Shown piece by piece: positions 24,995 through 26,741 of a stretch of DNA of 26,741 bases. The stretch's first letter is position 1. Every line of letters begins with the position of its first letter. The DNA comes from an uncultured Clostridia bacterium (GTDB lineage: Bacteria; Bacillota; Clostridia; Christensenellales; Borkfalkiaceae). The DNA lies in contig CAJOMT010000006.1 in the NCBI GenBank assembly GCA_905235815.1, forward strand, positions 1-26,741, given 5' to 3'. A program made the position numbers and the translations under genes. Below the pieces are notes generated by a model. That model saw only the letters and a list, made by a program, of their open reading frames with translations. It had not been told where the DNA came from and made no database searches.

Positions 24995-26741
24995 CGAGAG
25001 TTTATTTCGATCCGTTAGGCGAAAACTGCAAAAGCGTTATCGGCGGAATCAGAGAGGGACAAAGCGTAAAATTTAACGTTTATTCGGACGGAAGCGATTG
25101 CGAATTGATACTTTTTGACGATTTCGGCGGCGAAAGGACAGTCGGCTGTAAAAAAAACGGCGACTGTTTTTCCGTAAAACTTTCCGAACTTAAAAAGGGG
25201 TTATATTTTTATAAATTCCGTATAGACGGGCAGGAAGTCGGAAATAACGAGTACGGCTTTGCCGCAATTTCGTGTGAGGACAAATTTCAACTTACGGTTG
25301 GAGATAAAAACTACGTTTATCCGAATACTTGGCAGGGCGGAGTGATATATCAGGTATTTCCGGACAGGTTTTCCAAAGCGAACGGTTTTGGCGACGAAAC
25401 GGGAAAACGAATGAGGAAATGGGGCGAAATGCCGGAGTATTTGCCGGATTCGAAAGGCGAAATAAAAAACGACGACTTTTTCGGCGGAAACTTCGAAGGT
25501 ATAACCAAAAAAATACCGTACTTGAAAAGGCTCGGCGTTACCGCCATATATCTTAATCCCGTAGTCAAGGCACACAGTAGCCATAGGTACGATACGGGCG
25601 ATTATCTGTCTTTCGATCCGCTACTCGGTACGGACGAAGATTTCAAGAGGCTCGCTGAAAAGGCGAAAGAAAACGGCATAAAAATAATATTCGACGGCGT
25701 TTTCAATCACGTCGGCGACGACAGTATATATTTCAATAAATACGGTTCGTACAATTCTTGCGGAGCGTATAATTCTAAGAAGTCGCCCTATTACAAATGG
25801 TTCACTTTCAGAGAATATCCGAATACTTATACGTCTTGGTGGGGGATAAAAACTCTGCCTTCAATTAGGCGTGGAGCGAGCGGGTTCGAGGAACTGATTT
25901 TGGGCGATAACGGTGTTATAGACCGATATTTCTCATTTGGAGTGAGCGGAATAAGGCTCGACGTAGTGGACGAGTTGTCGGACAAATTCACCGAAAAAAT
26001 CAACAGCAAAGTAAAGACTTACGGAAGCGAAAACATAGTTATAGGCGAGGTCTGGGAGGACGCTACCAACAAGATAGCGTACGACGAGCGCAAGCAGTAT
26101 TTTACCCGAGGCGAATTGGATAGCGTAATGAATTATCCGCTCAAAGACGCCATAACGAATTACGTTATAAGCGGAAACACGAATCTCATATACAAAACGG
26201 TGAGAGAGCAGATAGACCATTATCCGGGCGAGGCTTTATCTCTTATGATGAACGTTTTAGGCACGCACGATACGCCGAGGATACTGACGGTTCTCGGCAA
26301 GAGCGGCAAACTTGCGAAAGACCGAAAGGCGATGGCGAAGGAAATTTTATCTGCCGATGAGCGGATATTGGGCATAAAGAGATTGAAATGTGCGTCGCTT
26401 TTGCAGTTTACGTTATACGGCATACCGTCTGTCTATTACGGCGATGAAATCGGAATGGAAGGCAATAAAGATCCTTTTAACCGTAAATGTTTTGACGAAA
26501 AAAATGCGGACGCAGAGATTTACGATTGGTACTTATTTTTAAGCGAATTGCGTTCACGGCACGATTGTTTCAAAGACGGGAAAACCGTAAACGTAAAGCG
26601 AGAGGGCGGAGTATTTTCGTTTTCGAGGGCTGATAAGTCGGAGGCGATAACCGTTGTGATAAACTGCGGCGAGAGGGACGCCGACGTCGTTTTAAGCGAG
26701 AAAGTTACGGAACTTGTAAGGAATAAAAAATTATCTGAAAT
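24991..26741 (+). CDS. GH13 alpha-glucosidase/neopullulanase-like enzyme, 3' end beyond window
   Basis: An open frame of 583 codons runs from the ATG overlapping the glgP stop to the window edge without a stop. Residues about 1-110 form a beta domain, followed by a GH13 barrel starting at GGVIYQVFPDRF. The four conserved regions are present: DGVFNHVG (Asp235, His240), GIRLDVVDE with nucleophile Asp324, GEVWED with acid/base Glu353, and GTHDTPR (His426-Asp427). The WWG..LP stretch and the segment DSVMNYPLKDAI resemble maltodextrin glucosidases and neopullulanases/cyclomaltodextrinases. There is no signal peptide, so it probably acts inside the cell on maltodextrins left by GlgP. It may stand in for the missing debranching enzyme, but specificity cannot be read from sequence. 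The barrel domain is complete; only part of the C-terminal beta domain is missing. Confidence 0.93.
   Translation, partial: MTRVYFDPLGENCKSVIGGIREGQSVKFNVYSDGSDCELILFDDFGGERTVGCKKNGDCFSVKLSELKKGLYFYKFRIDGQEVGNNEYGFAAISCEDKFQLTVGDKNYVYPNTWQGGVIYQVFPDRFSKANGFGDETGKRMRKWGEMPEYLPDSKGEIKNDDFFGGNFEGITKKIPYLKRLGVTAIYLNPVVKAHSSHRYDTGDYLSFDPLLGTDEDFKRLAEKAKENGIKIIFDGVFNHVGDDSIYFNKYGSYNSCGAYNSKKSPYYKWFTFREYPNTYTSWWGIKTLPSIRRGASGFEELILGDNGVIDRYFSFGVSGIRLDVVDELSDKFTEKINSKVKTYGSENIVIGEVWEDATNKIAYDERKQYFTRGELDSVMNYPLKDAITNYVISGNTNLIYKTVREQIDHYPGEALSLMMNVLGTHDTPRILTVLGKSGKLAKDRKAMAKEILSADERILGIKRLKCASLLQFTLYGIPSVYYGDEIGMEGNKDPFNRKCFDEKNADAEIYDWYLFLSELRSRHDCFKDGKTVNVKREGGVFSFSRADKSEAITVVINCGERDADVVLSEKVTELVRNKKLSE

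Noticed and set aside
1..26741. CRISPR arrays, tRNA/rRNA genes, insertion sequences, prophage or toxin-antitoxin genes
   Set aside because: No regularly spaced repeats, CCA-ended cloverleaf, transposase motif, terminal inverted repeats or phage-type genes were seen.

Overview
The window looks like a chromosome segment from a low-to-moderate-GC Gram-positive bacterium of the class Clostridia, probably an uncultured gut-type lineage. The reasons are a DnaD-type replication protein, a DegV-family protein, a ClpC-type ATPase with a ClpP-docking loop, the catalytic/non-catalytic GlgC + GlgD pair, strong AGGAGG-like ribosome binding sites and heavy use of ATA, AGA and AGG codons. I cannot name the genus. 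No rRNA, tRNA, CRISPR array, insertion sequence, phage gene or plasmid feature was seen.

Left edge (1-1629, minus strand): a four-repeat DnaD-family replication protein, followed by the first 66 codons of what is probably a DnaC/DnaI-type helicase loader that runs off the window. A 275-base AT-rich divergent intergenic region (1630-1904) separates them from everything else. It holds a good promoter for the minus-strand pair, a TATAAT-type promoter for the plus-strand genes, a 7-base inverted repeat over that promoter's -35 and a perfect 16-base palindrome in the leader.

From 1905 to the right edge 18 genes run in the same direction, with no gap larger than 32 bases and several overlaps. The order is: (a) a hydrolase-like protein that has lost its catalytic serine, a signal peptidase I with a large insertion, a DegV lipid-binding protein, a two-helix membrane protein of unknown function and oligoendopeptidase F; (b) housekeeping genes dnaB, tsaC/sua5, rpiB, upp and galU; (c) a ClpC-like AAA+ unfoldase and a TIM-barrel sugar isomerase/epimerase-like protein; (d) a glycogen cluster pgi, glgB, glgC, glgD, glgA, glgP and a 3'-truncated GH13 glucosidase/neopullulanase.

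The genes in (d) form an almost complete cycle. Pgi links fructose-6-P to glucose-6-P. GlgC/GlgD make ADP-glucose from glucose-1-P, GlgA elongates and GlgB branches the polymer. GlgP and the GH13 enzyme take it apart. GalU, upstream, draws on the same glucose-1-P pool to make UDP-glucose. Phosphoglucomutase and a GlgX-type debranching enzyme are not in the window. Most genes belong to well-known families. The less ordinary points are the catalytically degenerate hydrolase heading the run, the unknown membrane protein, the palindromic leader, and the Clp ATPase and TIM-barrel gene fused by overlap or near-abutment into the glycogen run. I found no clear evidence of a wholly new system.
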